A stretch of DNA of 64,000 bases from Thermosediminibacterales bacterium (GCA_029982205.1 JARRCM010000007.1:1-64000), one strand, 5' to 3'; shown: positions 26,968-36,070, numbered from the stretch's first letter. Program-made: numbers and translations. The notes: a model not told the origin generated them from the sequence alone.

Positions 26968-27240
26968 ATGCCGTGGCCTTACAAATGGCGAAAGCCTTTT
27001 CCAGCAAAACTGAAACCAACATCGAAACATGTAGAAACTGAAAACCCTGATTTAAAAATTAACCGCGGACCCAAAAAAGAAAGCATACTTAACAACAAGT
27101 CAAAAAATGATGAAAATAAACCACAAGAAAAAAAAACAAAAATGAAACATCCTGATGAAAATATACAAACTCAGCCTTACCAGAGGCAATCGAAAACTCG
27201 AATCAAAAAACCATTAGTTTGGAAGTTTCCTAATAGGTAA
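26968..27240 (+). CDS. Basic low-complexity small protein (90 aa)
   Basis: Begins MPWPYKWRKPFPAKLKP and ends KPLVWKFPNR. The middle is a Lys, Asn, Glu and Gln-rich disordered stretch. The start was moved to 26968 because GGAGGTG lies nine bases upstream. The tryptophan/proline termini and lysine-rich body suit a structural or polyanion-binding role, as in spore-coat proteins. Its tail resembles that of the 24097 protein. Confidence 0.62.
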   Translation: MPWPYKWRKPFPAKLKPTSKHVETENPDLKINRGPKKESILNNKSKNDENKPQEKKTKMKHPDENIQTQPYQRQSKTRIKKPLVWKFPNR

Positions 27241-27263
27241 ATATAGAGAGGAGACTAATAATC

Positions 27264-27659
27264 ATGTGGTTTGATTCTAATATAAGCAGCCCCTACCAGT
27301 GGCTAATGTATAACAATCCTTTTAACCAACGTCTTCAAATGGGCTGGTTTCAAGACTTTGCAGTGTATTATCTTGATTTAGGTGAAGTGCCCTGTGAAAG
27401 CAGTTGTTTATCCACAAATCCTGTTTATATATTCATTCATGGATTCAACAGTGAAGGAATTCCCCTGGTTGTAGAAAACCAGAACAACCTGCTAACTTCT
27501 ATACCTATTCAGAAACATTATTCACCTTTCTGTAACGCTGTCTTTGTTGAGGTACCGATGGACTATATCCCAAACAGTGTTCGTTCTGAAGAACAATTAA
27601 AAGAAAGCGGATATATATTAACAAAATCCGATCTTGTGTTACTGTATCCTGTATTATAA
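27264..27659 (+). CDS. Uncharacterised soluble protein (131 aa)
   Basis: Begins MWFDSNISSPYQWLMYNNPF and is rich in aromatic residues. It has a globular-looking middle (PVYIFIHGFNSEGIPLVVEN) and three cysteines. The IHGF stretch recalls an alpha/beta-hydrolase oxyanion loop, but no catalytic Ser motif (GxSxG) follows, so a hydrolase is not supported. GAGAGGAG precedes the ATG, and it lies 23 bases after the 26968 gene. Last gene of the island; it ends at a bidirectional terminator. Confidence 0.6.
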   Translation: MWFDSNISSPYQWLMYNNPFNQRLQMGWFQDFAVYYLDLGEVPCESSCLSTNPVYIFIHGFNSEGIPLVVENQNNLLTSIPIQKHYSPFCNAVFVEVPMDYIPNSVRSEEQLKESGYILTKSDLVLLYPVL

Positions 27660-27692
27660 AAACCATCGAGTTAACAGATGGTTTTACTTTTT
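27657..27692. terminator. Bidirectional terminator between the island and ypeB
   Basis: AAAACCATC/GATGGTTTT, nine-bp stem with T-rich sequence on both strands, between convergent genes. Confidence 0.82.
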
Positions 27693-29052
27693 ACAGCGTG
27701 ATTGTGCCAGAAGGCGATTCTATAACCTGCAAAATGGTTTCTTCATCACCTGTAGCGGCATTGATGTAAATTAAATACTTTTCATTGTTGAATTTAACCT
27801 TAACTTCATAACAGAATATCTCTTTTTTACTTGGTGAAGGTATGACCGCCTTTCGAATGCGTTCAATTTTCAGCTCATCTTTTATACGTTTCCTAACCTC
27901 TTCTTCACTGAGCTTGGGAGGTGGAAGATTTCTAGCTCTATGAGAAAAAAGATAACCCTGGGAATCAAAAGCTATTACTTCCCCATTGTCTAAAGCCACA
28001 CTTACCTTAATAAAATCCGGGTATATTATAACTCCATCCTGCTTGTGTGCAAAAGTTACGGTTATTACATCCCCTTCCCTCAAAGAACCTGTTGCAACCA
28101 TTTGCTTGTAATTTCGAGAACTTATAAAATTCTCCGCCTTTTCTATGGCGTCTTTTAAAGTGATTTTGGGTTGATTAATACCACGGGGATTTATATACCA
28201 AATAACATGCCCGCCTTTTTTTGAGATATCCAATAAAATGTTTTCATCACCAGCAGCCCCCGGTGGTTTAATAATAAAAGAATATGCCGGAATTGAACCA
28301 TTCACATCCCCTTTGAATACTATAGAATAGTCAATACCCCTCGGGTTATCTATAAATCTTTCTGCTTTATCCCTGGCTTCTTCCCTGGATACTAAATCGC
28401 CTGTCACCCCCATAGGTTTAACCTGTTCTACATGGTCTGAAAAAGGGCCATCATAAACAAGAGTAGGGGCTTCATCTTTCAAGCGTTCGTCTATTTTAAA
28501 CATAAGTTCACCCATAGGCTCCGGTGTTGTCTTTGAGATCTTTTGTTTTATTCCTGTTTTATCCATATTTCCCCAGCTTATTCTTCCACTTGCAATCCTG
28601 TTTTGAAGTTCATGAAGCTCTCTGTTTAGTTTTCTGGTTTGGTTTCTTAATTCCAACAGTTTATCCCAATCTTTTTTATCTATTGTCTTTCCTTCAACAT
28701 TCTGTTTTGCCAATGTATATGCAAAGTCACCAATCTGGGCAAAATACTTTTGACTTTGCTGTAGTTTCAATCCTACAGGAATCTGATCAATGCTTGCCCT
28801 TGCGTTTTCAGCTTCATGCCATATGGAAGTCAATGTAATAATGTTCCCTTTAGGTGCTGAAGACACAAGGCTTTTGCTTAACAGAACGTCCAGGTTTTCA
28901 ACATGTTTAACCAAATCAAAGAAAGAACGTTGATATTCGGCTTCTAAAGCATTCTGCATATAACTGATACGATTGTAATAATTCCAAGCGCCTAGAAGAG
29001 CTGCCCCTAATAGAACTGCCAATACGAAATAGGTTATCTTTTTTTTCTTCAT
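27691..29052 (-). CDS. ypeB: Germination protein YpeB
   Basis: A 453-residue membrane-anchored protein that B. subtilis spores need for SleB localisation and cortex hydrolysis. One N-terminal helix (KITYFVLAVLLGAALLGAW) precedes an extracytoplasmic N-domain. Repeated PepSY/YPEB-type units follow (SREEARDKAERFIDNPRGID and later KDAIEKAENFISSRNYKQM). The start at 29052 follows GAGGAGGG; the longer ORF overlaps sleB. Directly downstream of sleB, as expected. Confidence 0.92.
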   Translation of the reverse strand: MKKKKITYFVLAVLLGAALLGAWNYYNRISYMQNALEAEYQRSFFDLVKHVENLDVLLSKSLVSSAPKGNIITLTSIWHEAENARASIDQIPVGLKLQQSQKYFAQIGDFAYTLAKQNVEGKTIDKKDWDKLLELRNQTRKLNRELHELQNRIASGRISWGNMDKTGIKQKISKTTPEPMGELMFKIDERLKDEAPTLVYDGPFSDHVEQVKPMGVTGDLVSREEARDKAERFIDNPRGIDYSIVFKGDVNGSIPAYSFIIKPPGAAGDENILLDISKKGGHVIWYINPRGINQPKITLKDAIEKAENFISSRNYKQMVATGSLREGDVITVTFAHKQDGVIIYPDFIKVSVALDNGEVIAFDSQGYLFSHRARNLPPPKLSEEEVRKRIKDELKIERIRKAVIPSPSKKEIFCYEVKVKFNNEKYLIYINAATGDEETILQVIESPSGTITL

Positions 29053-29063
29053 CTTTTCCCTCC

Positions 29064-29591
29064 TCAAATACCAAATACATGTCTGCCTATACGCTGGACT
29101 ATCTTGCGGGACCATATCCACTTGCTGACTTTTTTAAAAGGATTCCAGAAAAACAGGCTGCCGTAAGTGGGATCCCAACCGTTCAAAGCAGCTCGAGCCG
29201 CCCGAATGTTTTCAGCAGAAGGGCGTTTCGCCCAGATCTGACCATTACTCACAGACTCAAATGCATGAGGTTGATAAATAACCCCTGCCACTGTCGCCGG
29301 AAACTTTGGGCTTCTGACCCTGTTTAGTATTACTGCTGCCACTGCAACCTGTCCCTGATACGGCTCACCTCTTGCCTCTCCCGAAACAAGCCTTGCCAAA
29401 AGCCAGAGGTCATCACTTGAGGGATAACCAACTTCAGGCGAATACACTTCGCCAGTTTCCCCTTTATTTTCAAATTCCTGTAAAGAGATTTCTTTGTTAT
29501 GGTTGTACATTACTATTATTGTAATTATTAAAGATAAACTTATGATTATAATTGAATATAATATACCTCTTTTTTGTCTGTTACCTGTCAA
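29064..29591 (-). CDS. sleB: Spore cortex-lytic enzyme SleB (short form)
   Basis: A 175-residue hydrolase of the SleB/CwlJ family. It has an N-terminal helix (ILYSIIIISLSLIITIIVMY) and a catalytic domain beginning DLWLLARLVSGEARGEPYQG, with the conserved Glu and the QVAVAAVILNRVRSPKFP motif. It cleaves muramic-delta-lactam cortex during germination. It lacks the N-terminal peptidoglycan-binding domain of the B. subtilis enzyme and relies on a helix. The TTG start is at 29591 with GGAGGG upstream. Operon with ypeB. Confidence 0.9.
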   Translation of the reverse strand: MTGNRQKRGILYSIIIISLSLIITIIVMYNHNKEISLQEFENKGETGEVYSPEVGYPSSDDLWLLARLVSGEARGEPYQGQVAVAAVILNRVRSPKFPATVAGVIYQPHAFESVSNGQIWAKRPSAENIRAARAALNGWDPTYGSLFFWNPFKKVSKWIWSRKIVQRIGRHVFGI

Positions 29592-29672
29592 CCTTATTCC
29601 CTCCCCTTTTGTATTATCAGTTTTAAAATTCCCAAAAAAAATAGGGCTTATACACTTTTTAAGAATGTAAAA

Positions 29673-29876
29673 TCAGCTGCAGAGTTGTATTGTAATAGAA
29701 AACTGAATAAGTGGTGACAGGTAAATTGTTAAGCGCACTTCTGGCAAATTACGACCATCTGAGGGGGTAAAACTGAAATCAAACGGTATCTTTTTGTTTT
29801 GGAATAAAGAAACAAGAGCAATAAACTCAATGAGCGTTATAGCTTTTCCGCTAAAAACCTTATTAAATATGTCCAT
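29673..29876 (-). CDS. Possible small protein (67 aa) between rng and sleB
   Basis: A frame MDIFNKVFSGKAITLIEFIA continuing to LFQNKKIPFDFSF, with a beta-like tail. ATG 29876 has a G-rich SD (GGGGTGAGGG), while the ATG 17 codons earlier has none. A TATAAT lies just upstream, but its -35 is poor. It is flanked by the rng terminator on one side and sleB on the other. No family recognised; the ITLIEFIALVSLF helix loosely recalls the island proteins. Confidence 0.4.
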   Translation of the reverse strand: MDIFNKVFSGKAITLIEFIALVSLFQNKKIPFDFSFTPSDGRNLPEVRLTIYLSPLIQFSITIQLCS

Positions 29877-29943
29877 TCCCTCACCCCATGCTTTTGCCTT
29901 TATATTATATCTTACTCTTGAACTCATGTTTTGGTGTTTTAGT

Positions 29944-29974
29944 AAAAAAACACATCTTAAAGATGTGTTTTTTA
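29944..29974 (-). terminator. rng terminator
   Basis: AAAACACATCT/AGATGTGTTTT stem with T run on the minus strand after the rng stop. Confidence 0.88.
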
Positions 29975-31687
29975 AACAAGTCTTGCTTTTGCATATGTTC
30001 TAAATGTCTTATAAATCTCAACTTTAACTTTTTCCCCGATAATGTTCCCGGCGTTTTCGATATCAACTATATATCCATTAATCCTGGCAATTCCATCCCG
30101 GGGGTTTGAAACATGAGCCCCTTCTACCAGCAGTTCAAGGATCTGCCCTTCCCTTACAGGATAAGCAAGGTCTTTTACCTGTGACTTGCTGCCCATAACC
30201 TTCACCTTGATATCTTCAGGATGCACGTTTTCATTACCTCTAATGTATATACTTCGCCCAAACTCTTCTTCCAGTTGATTTAAATGACTCCCACCTGAAC
30301 CTATAACCACAGCCGCCACATTAGGATGCAGTTCTAAAAGAACTGCTTCTATATCTCTGTAGCGAAAAATCTTTTTCAGCTCTTTTTCTACTTTTTTTGC
30401 CATCGTATCCTCAGAAATTATTTTCCCTTTCCCGCCGCAGTATGGGCAGGTTTTCTGCAGTACTTCACTTAACCCCTGCCTTACCTTTTTACGGGTCAGT
30501 TCTACAAGCCCCAGCTGAGTAAGGCCTAGAACGTGTACCTTAGTCTTATCCTTTTTAACTTCCTCTTCAAGGGTATCGATCACCATTTTCTGATGTTCTG
30601 AAGAATTCATGTCTATAAAATCAATAATTATTATTCCTCCGATATCTCTCAGCCTGATTTGATACGCTATTTCCTTAGCAGCTTCCAGGTTCGTTTTTAA
30701 TACCGTATCTTCAAGGTCTGTGTTACCAACAAACTTTCCGGTATTAACATCAATGGCTGTCAAAGCTTCGGTTTGATCTATAACTAAATACCCACCGGAT
30801 TTGAGCCACACTTTTCTATTTAAAGCATTGTATATAGCATCTTCAATATTAAAATATTCAAATATTTCTATGTCCTTCCTGTCATAAAAGACAACTCGCG
30901 GCTTAAGATGAGGTGAGATGAAATCCAAAAGCTCAAGAACTTTTTCATACTCACTGCGGCTGTTGATATACAATTTATCAACTTCAGAAGAAAAAAGGTC
31001 TCTGACTATTCTGTATAATAGATCGTAGTCTTTATGTATAATCTTACCAGGTTTAGTGCTGGATTTTCGATTAAGTATTTCTTTCCACAACTTTAATAAA
31101 AAGTCCATATCCTGAGAAATTTCTTCTTTGCCTTTATCCTCGGCCACCGTTCTTACAATCACACCCATATCAGGCGGCTTAATCTCTTCGGCAATGGCCT
31201 TTAAACGGGCTCGTTCTGTTTCTGACTCTATTCTTCTGGATATGCCAATGTAGTCTACGGTAGGCATCAGCACAAGGTAACGGCCTGGTAAAGTTATATG
31301 AGTAGTTACTCTGGCGCCTTTCGTTCCTATCGGCTCTTTTATTACCTGTATCATTATTTCTTGCCCTTCTCTAAGCACATCCTTTATAGAGACAGGCCTG
31401 TTTTCTTTGACAGGAAGGTTTTTGCTGTCATCAAGCAAAACTTCTTCCTCATCAAAATTGTTTGTATAAACATCGTCCACATAGAGAAAAGCGTTTTTCT
31501 CCAACCCTATATCAACAAAAGCCGCTTGCATACCAGGCAAAACATTAACAACTTTTCCTTTGTAAATGTTTCCAACGACCCTTTGATTATACGCTTTCTC
31601 TATATATATCTCCGTTAAAACCCTGTCCTCCATTACCGCAACCCGGGTCTGGTCACGGTCTACATCAACAGCAATCTCTTTTGTCAT
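29972..31687 (-). CDS. rng: Ribonuclease G (Rne/Rng family)
   Basis: A 571-residue endoribonuclease that processes rRNA and mRNA. The S1 domain carries GNIYKGKVVNVLPGMQAAFVDIG with an insertion (residues 70-95). The catalytic DNase-I-like domain shows DVNTGKFVG and IIDFIDMN, with its metal-binding Asp. The zinc-link CPYCGGKG that mediates tetramer formation is present. A C-terminal TRAM-like region (PVREGQILELLVEGA) goes beyond E. coli RNase G, as in many clostridial members. It lies 22 bases downstream of the TIGR03936 gene. Confidence 0.94.
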   Translation of the reverse strand: MTKEIAVDVDRDQTRVAVMEDRVLTEIYIEKAYNQRVVGNIYKGKVVNVLPGMQAAFVDIGLEKNAFLYVDDVYTNNFDEEEVLLDDSKNLPVKENRPVSIKDVLREGQEIMIQVIKEPIGTKGARVTTHITLPGRYLVLMPTVDYIGISRRIESETERARLKAIAEEIKPPDMGVIVRTVAEDKGKEEISQDMDFLLKLWKEILNRKSSTKPGKIIHKDYDLLYRIVRDLFSSEVDKLYINSRSEYEKVLELLDFISPHLKPRVVFYDRKDIEIFEYFNIEDAIYNALNRKVWLKSGGYLVIDQTEALTAIDVNTGKFVGNTDLEDTVLKTNLEAAKEIAYQIRLRDIGGIIIIDFIDMNSSEHQKMVIDTLEEEVKKDKTKVHVLGLTQLGLVELTRKKVRQGLSEVLQKTCPYCGGKGKIISEDTMAKKVEKELKKIFRYRDIEAVLLELHPNVAAVVIGSGGSHLNQLEEEFGRSIYIRGNENVHPEDIKVKVMGSKSQVKDLAYPVREGQILELLVEGAHVSNPRDGIARINGYIVDIENAGNIIGEKVKVEIYKTFRTYAKARLV

Positions 31688-31708
31688 TAAATCAGCTCCT
31701 CAACTGCA

Positions 31709-32416
31709 CTATTGTTTTGTGCCTTTTTGAATTGGAGATATCAAACCATCGCGAGTTTTAATGAACAGACCTTTTCGGTGAGCTCTTTTCAACCTGACGT
31801 CTTCACAAAAAATTTTGTAATTATTAAAAGCCTGAACCAGCATCTCAGGGTTTACACTGCCCATGTTTCCAGTTTTTACAACTGCTTTAATCTCTACACA
31901 ACCGTTTTTAATATCCAAAACATCCAATTCATGAATCAAATGCCTGATATCCATCTCCTTTTGTCTATTCTTTTTCAGTTTTTTTATTCTTATTGTTTTT
32001 AGTTCCATAAACCGTTTTATTCCTTGTTTTACTTCACTACTTGACAAACCTTCAGGTAGTTCCAATGTAATACAGTAAATTGCCGTATTTATTTCAGACA
32101 TAAGAGACGGAGTGTTTTTAGAAATTTCCTTTGCTTCTAAAACTTTAATACCATCAGGCAACGCATGATTTAACCTTTTTATGAATTCTTGAGGTGAAAC
32201 TTCATCTGCCAGTTCAAAATCAGCGAATTCTCCCTCACTTGTACAGCCGACAGCGAGAGCAGAACCAAAGGATATTTTGGGATGGGGGTTGTAACCTTTA
32301 GAAAATTCTATAGGCAAGCGTGCCCGCCTTACAGCACGATGAAAAACCCTTACTAAATCAAGGTGTGATATGAAACGAAGCGCAGAACCTTTAACAAACC
32401 TTGTTCGGATTAACAC
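31709..32416 (-). CDS. TIGR03936/DUF2344 radical-SAM-associated protein
   Basis: A 235-residue protein beginning LIRTRFVKGSALRFISHLDL, with GYNPHPKISFGSALAVG near residue 60; these are the hallmarks of DUF2344. The start was set at a GTG (32416) because GGAGGG lies eight bases before it; longer ATG alternatives have no SD. It overlaps the upstream radical SAM gene by 26 bases, indicating coupling. The family always accompanies that radical SAM enzyme. A role in RNA or ribosome modification has been suggested, but I cannot confirm it from sequence. Confidence 0.88.
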   Translation of the reverse strand: MLIRTRFVKGSALRFISHLDLVRVFHRAVRRARLPIEFSKGYNPHPKISFGSALAVGCTSEGEFADFELADEVSPQEFIKRLNHALPDGIKVLEAKEISKNTPSLMSEINTAIYCITLELPEGLSSSEVKQGIKRFMELKTIRIKKLKKNRQKEMDIRHLIHELDVLDIKNGCVEIKAVVKTGNMGSVNPEMLVQAFNNYKIFCEDVRLKRAHRKGLFIKTRDGLISPIQKGTKQ

Positions 32417-34250
32417 AATAGTTCCCTCCATCAATTCTAAATATTCCACATGCACTGCATCTGTTAAAACGGCAGTCTTCCGTAAGCTCACCTTTTAATG
32501 CTTTTTTATGTTCCCTTATTAGAAAATTTTTATCTATCCCTGCATCAATATGGTCCCATGGAAGCACTTCGTCATATTCCCTTTTTCGATTTGCATAAAA
32601 TTCAGGATCAACATTACATTCTCTGAAAGCCTCCATCCATTTGTCAAACTTAAAATGCTCAGACCATCCGTCAAATTTACAACCCTTCTCCCATGCCTTA
32701 ACCAGAACTTTGCAAAGCCTTCGATCTCCCCTGGCAAACACCGCTTCTAGATGACTTGCCGTTGCTTCATGCCAGTTATATCTTACCGCCCTGTCTTTGA
32801 TCCTATCCTTCAAATACTTCTGTTTTGCTTTAAGCTGATTTAAAGGGTTTTGAGCTTCCCATTGAAAAGGTGTAAAGGGTTTTGGAACAAAAGATGAAGT
32901 GCTGACTGTAACTTTAAGCCCTTTTTTGCTTCCGTTGTTAACTTTTCTGTAAAGAAACACAACTTTTTCCGCAAGAGAAGCTATCCCTTCTAAATCTGCT
33001 TCTGTTTCTGTAGGTAACCCTATCATAAAATAAAGTTTGACTGTTTTCCAGCCCGCTTCAAACGCCGCAGTCAAAGATTCTTTCAGGTCATTTTCTGTAA
33101 CTCCTTTATTAATGACATCCCTGAGACGCTGGCTGCCTGCTTCAGGAGCAAAAGTCAAGCCGCTTTTTCTTACGGTTTGCAGCTCCTCTGCAAGCTTTAA
33201 TGAAAAAGAATCAACCCTGAGTGAAGGCAAGGATAAGTTTACACCCATACCACGAAACCTATCAGTTAGTTTTTCTACAAGTTCCTGTAAAAATGGATAG
33301 TCACTTGTACTTAACGAAACTAATGAAAGTTCTTCAAAACCGGTAGAGTTAACTATCTCATTTGCAAGATCAGAAAGCCTTTCTACCGATTTTTCCCTTA
33401 CGGGCCTGTATATCATACCTGCCTGACAAAACCTGCAGCCCCTAGTGCATCCACGAAAAATTTCTAAAGCCGCCCGGTCATGAACAATGTCCATATATGG
33501 AACAATAAAACGGGTTGGATAAAAAACATCTTCAAAATCTTTAATAATACGTTTTGTTATTTTCCTCGGAGCCTCTTTAATTTTAGGCCTAACCTTTTCG
33601 ATGGTTTTTTCAGAATTATATTCAACCTCATAAAATCCCGGAATATAAATTCCCTTGATTGAAGTCATTTTTTTCAAAAAATCGTTTCGAGTACCACCGT
33701 TTTTTTTCCACTCTTTGTAAATTTCAATGATTTCTAATATTACTTCTTCTCCCTCGCCTATTACAAAAAAATCAATAAACTCAGCAAGAGGTTCAGGATT
33801 AAAAGCACAGGGACCTCCAGCAATAACAAAAGGGTGTTCTTCAGCACGTTCTGAGGAATATAAAGGAATACCAGACATATCCAACATGTTAATAATGTTC
33901 GTATAACTCAACTCATATTGTAATGTAAAACCGATAAAATCAAACTCCTTAATGGGACTGTGAGTTTCAAGAGAAAACAGCGGAATTTTATTTTCCTTCA
34001 TTCTTTTTTCCATATCCACCCATGGTGCAAACACTCTCTCAGCATATACACCTTTTTGTTGGTTTAAAAGATGATAAAGGATCTTAATTCCGAGGTGAGA
34101 CATCCCCACTTCATAAACGTCAGGAAAAGCCAGAGCAATTCTTATTTCTACGTCCTTAAGGTCTTTATGTATACTGTTCCACTCATTACCCAAATATCGT
34201 GTCGGTTTTATAACACTTGCAATAATATCATCCAGTTGTTCCAGATACAT
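32391..34250 (-). CDS. B12-binding-type radical SAM protein, TIGR03960 family
   Basis: A 619-residue enzyme. Its N-terminal half resembles a cobalamin-binding fold (RIALAFPDVYEVGMSHLGIK). The radical SAM core follows with CTRGCRFC as its CxxxCxxC cluster motif, then FAPEAGSQRLRD and VKLYFMIGLPTE. The C-terminus has a CRFNRCSACG cysteine cluster, probably a second iron-sulfur site. The substrate is unknown. It is part of a conserved clostridial string: this gene, TIGR03936, rng, ribosomal-protein genes. Confidence 0.9.
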   Translation of the reverse strand: MYLEQLDDIIASVIKPTRYLGNEWNSIHKDLKDVEIRIALAFPDVYEVGMSHLGIKILYHLLNQQKGVYAERVFAPWVDMEKRMKENKIPLFSLETHSPIKEFDFIGFTLQYELSYTNIINMLDMSGIPLYSSERAEEHPFVIAGGPCAFNPEPLAEFIDFFVIGEGEEVILEIIEIYKEWKKNGGTRNDFLKKMTSIKGIYIPGFYEVEYNSEKTIEKVRPKIKEAPRKITKRIIKDFEDVFYPTRFIVPYMDIVHDRAALEIFRGCTRGCRFCQAGMIYRPVREKSVERLSDLANEIVNSTGFEELSLVSLSTSDYPFLQELVEKLTDRFRGMGVNLSLPSLRVDSFSLKLAEELQTVRKSGLTFAPEAGSQRLRDVINKGVTENDLKESLTAAFEAGWKTVKLYFMIGLPTETEADLEGIASLAEKVVFLYRKVNNGSKKGLKVTVSTSSFVPKPFTPFQWEAQNPLNQLKAKQKYLKDRIKDRAVRYNWHEATASHLEAVFARGDRRLCKVLVKAWEKGCKFDGWSEHFKFDKWMEAFRECNVDPEFYANRKREYDEVLPWDHIDAGIDKNFLIREHKKALKGELTEDCRFNRCSACGIFRIDGGNYCVNPNKVC

Positions 34251-34381
34251 TCAAAATATCCTCCTTGTTATTTACTAGTAATATTATTACATACTTTACC
34301 AAATTGAATTCTTATGCCAAGAACATTATGGTAATTTCTACAACTTATTCAAAAATCCCTTTAAATCCTATTGAACTGAAT

Positions 34382-35260
34382 TTAAATTATATCCTTTATT
34401 TTGGCATTAAAGCCTTTTTCTACCCACCCTTCTATTAATTCTGTTTCTGATACTATCTTTTTAACATTCCAGTTATCACCCTCAATCACTACTAATATAT
34501 AATAGTTTTTAGGGCTAAACCTTTGAATCACTTCTTTGACAGGTGCTTCTGAAATAACTGCTAAAGTTTTTATATTCAAACATCCATTTTTTTTTATTTT
34601 TATTTTTTTTAAACTAGAGCTTTTTATTATTTTATAACCTGTAAAACGCTTCTCTTTCTGAGCTGCATAAAAAAGAAACCCAGACAACAAAAAAATCAGG
34701 GGATTGATCGTCCTGTTATAATAAAACATAAGAAAACCGCCAAAAAACAAAACAGCCGCCAGTAGTTTTCCACCGAAAACCGTTATATCAACCGCTTTTC
34801 CATATCCTATAAATGAAGCCAGATAAAGTTTTAAAACCCTGCCCCCATCAAGGGGTAAAACCGGCAATAAATTAAAAACTGCTAAAATAATATTCGCTCT
34901 AACAATAGTATCAATAACCGAAGCATCACTCAAGAAAATCTGATTGTTTTTTAATAAAATTACAGATATCGCTATGCCAAAATTAGTTAAAGGCCCAACA
35001 AGAGCAACTATGGCTTCTGTCAAATCATCCATGGCAAACATGTTTTTTATTCGGGCAACACCCCCAAAGGGCATTAACTCTATTTCGTCTATTTTACAAC
35101 CAAAACCCCAGGCCGTTACAGCATGAGCAATTTCATGTAAAAACATCGAAATCAAAAAGACAACAACATCCAAAAATCTATTCAAAAATGTTAAATAAAT
35201 CAAAAAAAACATAAACAAAAACGTTGTTCGAAACTTCAACCCGTTTACTTTAAGTATCAT
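34382..35260 (-). CDS. spoIVFB: M50 site-2 metalloprotease SpoIVFB-like
   Basis: A 292-residue intramembrane zinc protease, homologous to the enzyme that frees pro-sigma-K in the mother cell. HEIAH at residues 43-47 and NLLPVLPLDGGRV supply the zinc ligands, within about six membrane helices. The C-terminal soluble region (about 210-292) could regulate. Immediately downstream of the SpoIVFA-like gene (20-base gap), reproducing the B. subtilis pair. It suggests a processed sigma-K, consistent with the sigma-K-like promoters in the island. Confidence 0.88.
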   Translation of the reverse strand: MILKVNGLKFRTTFLFMFFLIYLTFLNRFLDVVVFLISMFLHEIAHAVTAWGFGCKIDEIELMPFGGVARIKNMFAMDDLTEAIVALVGPLTNFGIAISVILLKNNQIFLSDASVIDTIVRANIILAVFNLLPVLPLDGGRVLKLYLASFIGYGKAVDITVFGGKLLAAVLFFGGFLMFYYNRTINPLIFLLSGFLFYAAQKEKRFTGYKIIKSSSLKKIKIKKNGCLNIKTLAVISEAPVKEVIQRFSPKNYYILVVIEGDNWNVKKIVSETELIEGWVEKGFNAKIKDII

Positions 35261-35280
35261 TGGAACGCCCCTTCCGAATT

Positions 35281-35979
35281 CTATTGATTATTTATAAAAG
35301 GGCGTGGGTCCACTGGCTTTTCATTTAACCATACTTCAAAATGCAGGTGGGGGCCTTCAGAAATTCCTGTGGTGCCAACAGTGGCAATATATTGTCCTTC
35401 TAAAACATTTTGATTTGTTTCTACAAGAACGGTTTTACAGTGCGCATAGAGAGTTTTTAAACCGTTGCCATGATTCAATTTTACATAATTACCCAGTTCT
35501 TTGTCAAATCCTACACTCTCAACCTTTCCTGCCAAAACAGCTTTAACGGGGCTGCCTTCAATTGCATCAATATCGATCCCATTATGCTGACGCTCAATTT
35601 TGTATATTGGATGAAGCCTTTTGCCAAACCCTGATGTAATTTTCCCATTTACAGGCAAATCAAAGGATGTTTCTACCTTTGAAGAAAAAACCTCTTCAAC
35701 ATTATCGGATAAATTTATATCAAATTTTTCTTTGAGAAATCCAGCAAAGTTCATTTTTTTGAAAATAGGCTTAAAATCATAACTATAATTCAGCGTATAA
35801 TTTACCCCTTCAACAATTTTTTTTGCTACCGGCAGGTTAATCCTTTTTATACCTAAAATAAAAACCATAAAAAACACACAAATCAAAATCTTTTTTAATA
35901 GTTTAAAACCCGGGGCGGCTTTATTTCTGTTTATAAAACTTTTAGGCATTTCCCTTTCAGAACGTTTATAAAATATCAT
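35281..35979 (-). CDS. spoIVFA: SpoIVFA-like M23 (LytM) membrane protein
   Basis: A 232-residue protein with one transmembrane helix (residues 29-46), a short linker and a C-terminal LytM/M23 domain (GKRLHPIYKIERQHNGIDID and HLHFEVW). It keeps HxxxD and HxH metal ligands. In B. subtilis SpoIVFA scaffolds and holds SpoIVFB inactive until signalled. The position just before spoIVFB supports that role. Because the catalytic histidines are present, a peptidoglycan hydrolase role is also possible. Confidence 0.85.
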   Translation of the reverse strand: MIFYKRSEREMPKSFINRNKAAPGFKLLKKILICVFFMVFILGIKRINLPVAKKIVEGVNYTLNYSYDFKPIFKKMNFAGFLKEKFDINLSDNVEEVFSSKVETSFDLPVNGKITSGFGKRLHPIYKIERQHNGIDIDAIEGSPVKAVLAGKVESVGFDKELGNYVKLNHGNGLKTLYAHCKTVLVETNQNVLEGQYIATVGTTGISEGPHLHFEVWLNEKPVDPRPFINNQ

Positions 35980-36070
35980 AACCCTGTCCCCCTTTTACTA
36001 GAACCTGTTATATTATATTTATTTCTTTTAAACAACCAATATAACTTTTTTTTAACAGGGTTATAAATCA

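Noticed and set aside
27264-27659. Alpha/beta hydrolase call for the 131-aa protein
   Set aside because: Only an HGF loop is present. There is no GxSxG nucleophile elbow and the protein is too short.
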